DNA of 64,000 nucleotides, taken from NCBI GenBank assembly GCA_047967505.1, contig CM106539.1. One strand, written 5' to 3'. This DNA comes from Dipteris shenzhenensis. Its lineage: Eukaryota > Polypodiophyta > Polypodiopsida > Gleicheniales. The notes beneath the pieces are model-generated. The model saw only the letters and a program-made list of their open reading frames with translations. It did not search any database and was not told where the DNA came from. A program made the translations under genes and the position numbers. Positions 48,201 through 54,200 of this stretch are shown here, one piece after another (the stretch's first letter is position 1; every line of letters begins with the position of its first letter).

Positions 48201-51200
48201 GTCCTCCTAAAATGATGTATTTTCTCTTATATGTTTGGTGTGTGACTCCATGTTCCTAGTTAGTCCATGGAGTCAAGAGGGGGATGTACTGTGGGAGTAG
48301 AGATAGGGTCTAGTTATCAAGCATGGCATATGAGTTCCAAAATGTTGGTGCATTGGTCTTCTAGACCTCTGAGTTGTTCATGCATCCACACTGAAACATT
48401 AGCCTCTGAGTCATGTTTCAGATGTAATGCCATGTGAGTGCTCAGTTCGACCTCTGAACCATGCTCAGACTTCAGCCTCTGAGTTGGCATGGGAGCCATG
48501 TCTAGTTCATACATTGCGCAGTTTAGTAGTCCTGTCACTGTCATATTCAGTCCTTGGTTCCATTCCAGTAGTCTCTCACCTTGCTTTCATGGGGGGATGT
48601 TAGAATATGAAGCCAAGTTGAGTCAGTTTGGTGTATTCTAGTATGTTCTAGTGTGAGTTCTAGTCTAGTATCTCCTATGGATGCCACGTGTCACAGTGGG
48701 AGTTATCCCATATGCATAGGTGTATATATGTGTGTGTGTGTGCTCTATATAAGAGTTGTACTTGTCTAGTGTCAAATTAATCAAGTATCAAGCTACAAGC
48801 TCTTTGGTCTACATGTGATACTTTCATTTTGGTTCATTGCTCTAGTCATTTCATTTCCATTTCATTATGTCTCTCTTTGAGTATCACTTCCTCTCTCCCT
48901 AGCCTACCCTCTCTCTCTCTCTCCCTCTCCACCATGTGCCTTCAAGCGACTAGCGGACAAAGGGGTTAGCATGACCTAGCATGCACATATATGCAAATGG
49001 TTTGCCAACCAAGGCATTTAGATGGATCGGCTCTCGTATTTTCAATGCAGTTTGGATGCTCCCCCTTCTTTTGAGATAAACCTTAACATAGGGTTGTGTC
49101 TACTCCAGCTCCCCACCAAGCTCCATTTGATGAACAATATTGAGATTTTGTAATGTTGCCATCAATCATGAGTATTTGATGTACTTTTCAATGACTTTCA
49201 CAAAAAAAGCAATATCGATGACTTTCATAGAAAAAGCAATACAATGGTTTCAATAATACGCTATTGTTAACGTCAAAAATTAGCCCACAACTGAGAGATG
49301 CATTTCTAGAGTTGCTTTAACATAAATTTACTAAAGAACATGAGATTCTCAAATTCACAAGACCCCTACCACTATGCCAATCATCAAACTCAAGAATCCC
49401 CTCTTTTCCCTATTTGTCGGTTGTTTTCTCGCCACAAGCTGTGCCCTAGGTCTTGCATCTTCTTGTTCGTTTCTGACGCTTTTCTCATGTAAACAATTAT
49501 TCTGTCACGATTACCTCCTGAGAGTATCTGAGAACGGAATGATTATTAGAACCCAATATTCGGAGAACAGATGAGTCTCAAATACACTAAGGATTGCCAT
49601 TAGACAATTGCAAGTCTCGTCCCATTGATTGAGGATTGAGGCGAAGAGAGCTGAAGGCACACCTAGAGCAGTGGATTTGTAGGCTATACACATTAGGGGA
49701 GGTGGAGATACTTTGACTCATAGACCTGTGAAGCCCCTAGAAGGTGTGAATATATCTTTCAGTCCCCCTTCCCCATTCGGTGATCTCCCCCCCCCCTCTC
49801 TCTCGCCCACTCAAAGCTGACCATTCCTACTTGGCATCTGCCATCTCAGTTACATTAGACAAAAGCCACGATACTCCTGTCACCATTGAGATGTAGATAC
49901 ACTTTGACCAAGCACTTGATGCGGTCTATGTGAGCCACCTGTCTCGTGAGCTATTCATCTTCCTTGGAGATGATACAGACCTCACCCACCTCAGACACTC
50001 TTGCATCAGTGGTTCGGGATGTTGCCTCCAAATCGTATTCCCATGCACGACTTGATCCACAATATGCCCAATGACTCCTTGTTGGGAAGATGCCCCAAAA
50101 CTCATGGTTTGATGCCAAGTGTCAAGTGACGAGATCCCACCTCATACGCGAGCACACTTTGGGGCATTTCACAACATTCGAGGCACAATAGATCTCAACC
50201 ATCTTACATGCCGTGAGAGATGGGCTTTCCTCTTACATAGGCTTGATAAGGCAATCCTCTCTTTTTAAGAGGAGACCCCACCATTGCATGGGGGCCTTCT
50301 ATTAGAGGGGAAGCCGCTCATCCCCATCATAGACTTGGCAATCTCGCACACATACGCCACATTTGATATGCCCTCCTTGCCCAAGCCTAGCATGTCCACT
50401 TTGCTTACCACATGGAAAATGTGTGAGCTACATTACATCGACTCCATAACAGGGGAGCTGAGGACTATGAGGGGCTACATACGGCGGGGCACTTCGCACA
50501 TGGATAGGAGGCCTTGGCCCCGATCGTAGCATAAATGCTGAATGCCACGGCTTTCCCCTGCTTGAAGTACTATCACCATAATACTAATACTCTCCTTGAT
50601 CATGAACATACCACTAACCTTGAGCAATACAAATACCTTCATTAGGTTCATCTAGCTGTCTCCCTCATAAGCATAAGGACAGCCAAGCACCATGCTCTTG
50701 GAGCCTGTTTCAACTCATCACCATTTTGGCAACATCCACAATCAAGAAACACACCTTAGTAGTGAGATCCTTGTGGCTCCTCCACTGGATCCCCATCACC
50801 AAGTGCACTTCTAGAAGTCTGGGATCACCCTCCCGTGATCTCCAATCACAAGCTCCATTTTGAGCAACCCACGCGTAACAGCATACTCTCTTGATTTGTT
50901 GATGTTTCCGTCTCTTCCAATAAACCCTTTAATAGGTTCACCCTTTTTGCTCCCAATATCTTGTAGTTGGGCAGTGAAGAAGTCTCCACAATGCATGTCC
51001 ATGTTAGCAACTCAATTGAAGAAGTCGTCGTTGATCTTGACAGAAGTCATGCAATAGACATTGATGGCCTTTGTAGCAAGACTTCCCCAGAAGGCTTTCA
51101 CTCTCCTTCTTCCATTACTCCAGAAAAACAAGGTGAACAATGTGCCCAAAACAAGCTATTGAAGTTTGATTGGGTACATAAAGTATGATTGGATCCCCTC

Positions 51201-54200
51201 ATCCAGTTGCTTGCCTTGAAAGCAAGTCACGTACCTCTGGGAGACACCCACAACATCCATGTGTAACATTGCATTGCAACATTCAGTGCCCTTGCATGCA
51301 TCTAACCCTAATTGATCTTGGAAGTCCTTCCAAACACACTTCCTTCATGCAAGTGGTGTCAACCTCATTCTCATCAGAACAATCTAAGCGACCAATGTTG
51401 TCCCCCACCTTCATAAAGGTTCCTGCTACCTCTGGCTTATTGGACCATCTCTCATCAAGGCAGTTCACATAGGTCCTCATACCTAATCTCAACCACACTT
51501 GCACTCGTCAGGAAGAAAAGCTTTGCTTTTTCTATTACCACGTTTACTGATGATTTTAACTTCTTTGTCTCTTGCTTAGATTTCCTCCTCCTTTCTTCTT
51601 TTTGTAGTCTCTCAGATAGTGTTGAAGCTCATCATAGTACAAGCATTTCTTCTTATTCTTGCCTCCATCACTAGAAGAGTCCCCATCGTTATTAGACTTG
51701 CCATCAATCTTCTTTTTGTTTGGACTGCCATTGCTAGGAGCTCTTGCCCTTGCTCTATGCAACAAAGGCCTTGTCCTTGCCTTCTCCATCATAAATCTTT
51801 GCCTTGGCCTCATCCTGTACCAACATAGCATTCAAACCCTTAAGATTGGTCTTGACCTTTCTCGAGGCATAATGGTGGTCACACAAGATTTGAACCTCTA
51901 TGGCAAAACAAGCATTGGCAATTATGAGGATCCTCATACGTTGTTTGTCACATACATGCCCTTCAAGTTGTCCCATGCTCCTTTTGGAATACCTACCAAT
52001 TGATACCCCATCTGTTGTCATTCCAATGATCATAGACACTGCCTCAACATCATTTTCCTTCCACTCTTCCACCTCATCTGGATCTGCAAGTTTGAAAAAC
52101 CTTTTTTGTCGCATCCACTGTGTCCTGGGGTTCAGCTCTCCTCCTATCGTCACCTTCCACACCTTCCTTGCTAACGCATGGCTCCGTAGCCTCACTTTCC
52201 AGGTTGGATAAGCGCCCCCATCTAGTTTGCCCCCATTTCTGAAGTTCAGAAAAGGCATTCATGAAGCCATTGGAATTAAGATCCTGGAACAGACATGACA
52301 CCAAAGATACAACTGATTCGATCTCTGCAATGCATACTTCACAAAGGCAAACTCATCTGAATCTAGGTCACCTTCCCTCTTTCAAAGAGTCTTGTCCTTC
52401 AGATGCTGGAGTCAATCTCGAATTCTGCAATCTTTGAGCTGGGTTCACCTTCCTTTCAAGCAAAGGTTCTCTCCTCCAGTCAGCAACACGCTTGTGAGTC
52501 TCCCTTGGATCTTTGATGCCAAGGACTTTACTTCCCTGGCTCTCATACCATGCCAAAAAATAGAGTGCCATTTGCTGTACCCTACTTCCCACAGTGGAAG
52601 ACTTATTGCAGGGTTCAAGGAATGAACAAAGGAAATCTCACTCCTCTGTTGTCCTCACAAGTACACACAAGTAATGAAATAGAAACAAGTCATAGATCTT
52701 GATTAATGCATAGATAAATAGATAGCCAAGAGAATGCTTCAAATGGTCAATGTGCCACCATCTAGCAGCCAATGTGCTGCATAGATATAGACCCTTGGCA
52801 ACTCGTTGTGTTGCCTTCTACCTCCATCTGGAACCTTCACAAAACCTGTCAGCCTGCATGCTTGCCAAGTGCTTCAGTGGGCTGGCTGTAGTGATGCGTT
52901 TCTGGCACTTCTCCTTGCTCTTTCTCTGGTGGAGACCTGCAGCCTTGGGTGCCCAAACACATGGGATCCCTGGACCTCGCTGCTCCTGTAACTGCAGCCC
53001 AACTTGAGGCATCAGTTAATCATACCAAGAACCCCCAATGAAGGGCTAGATAGCCCCCCATCTTGCAGACCAAAACAAACTGGGCCAATCCAATTTGTGC
53101 ACATGCTGACCAGCCACCCATGCCACGTGGCACCTGTACAGCTGACCAGTCTGCAGTCCTTGCAGACTGCTGACTGTCCTCTGTTCCTGCCGACCTGCTC
53201 AAGCATCGGCGAGTACCTGGGACTCCTTGTGGCACCCCTTGCTACTGGTGTTGCCAGCACCTCTGAGACTCTTCTAGGGTCTCTGCTGATCCTGTGCAGC
53301 CCTTGCATGCAGTCACATAAACGGTACTTGCTACCCACATGGAAGCTTGCATGCTGGTCATGTGACAGCGCTTTATTTGCTCCCTGACCTACCCCTGTGG
53401 CAGTCTTTTCCTCTGCCCACGTGGCTTCTCTCTCAAGCCCTTCCCTACCCCAGGTCATCCTTCCCCTTGCCCTCCTCATATGGGGGCTCACAGGTGGAGA
53501 GGTGACATCTCTATCTCAACAGCACCTGCCATGCATACTCAATCACTGTGCTCCAATTCCATCTTGAAACAGCTACCCAAGGAGGCACATGCGTCCAAAA
53601 TCTGGGGAAAGCCCGATATGAATAATGAACTTGATATGGACCTGTGTGCATGGGCCCCCAAACCCTGCCGCCTAGCCACTCACTCAACCTCTATTCCCAC
53701 TTTCAGTTAACTGGAGAGAGGCTCCATGGACAGCACTTTACTAGGAGTACGACCGGTAGTAATCCCACTACTGTAGATAGTAAAGCATTTACCGGTGGTA
53801 ATATGCTAAATATCAGCAGTGCTCTACCCTTGCCACCGGTAATACTATTAGAATGCTGGCTTAATATCCCGCCGGCAGTAATAGTATATGCTACTAGTGG
53901 TAAATGCCTTTTTACTGATGGTATATTTTATCTTTACCAGATGGTATTAGTATTATTACCGGTGGTAAGTTGCAATTTCCTGTATTTTGGAACTGGTCAG
54001 GTTTTCCCATCATTGCCTGCATCATTTTGTGAAAAAGACAAATCACACAAAAAGTGCAAGTATGGGAAATTTTGAATGCCAGCACCTACTCAAGCAACAT
54101 AACCCTCTTATTCACGTTTTTCCACCACACCACAACTTTTAGCACATTTCTGCGTGTGAGGGGAGGCTATGCCTCAACAGATTCAGTTGATTACTCTCGA

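Larger units (their letters stand above)
40361..48944 (+). mobile_element. Large LTR element with tRNA-Met PBS; contains a copia and a LINE
   Basis: Near-identical LTR sequences lie at 40361-42461 (interrupted) and 48599-48944. Both contain GGATGCCACGTGTCAC, CTCTATATAAGAGTTGTAC, CATTTCATTATGTCTCTCTT and end CACCATGTGCCTTCA. A primer site TGGTATCAGAGC follows the first LTR at 42464-42475, and a purine tract GGGGGGA precedes the second at 48592-48598. The 5' LTR lacks its first 77 bp. No gag-pol is recognised in the internal region, which instead carries a LINE (43.5-47.7 kb). Confidence 0.8.
50560..53521 (-). mobile_element. Antisense Ty1/copia, 5' LTR, PBS, gag and remnants
   Basis: On the - strand: a 5' LTR from 53521 (TGTTGAGATAGAGATGTC) to 52551, ending GGCA; a primer site TGGTATGAGAGC (plus coordinates 52550-52539, one mismatch to the tRNA-iMet site); gag (52258-51755); a cysteine-rich knuckle region (51720-51600) and unrecognised protein-like frames down to about 50800. 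No RT was found and no 3' LTR. Confidence 0.75.

Noticed and set aside
53012-53491. 159-codon - strand frame
   Set aside because: It lies inside the 971-bp LTR of the antisense copia and has no recognisable domain.
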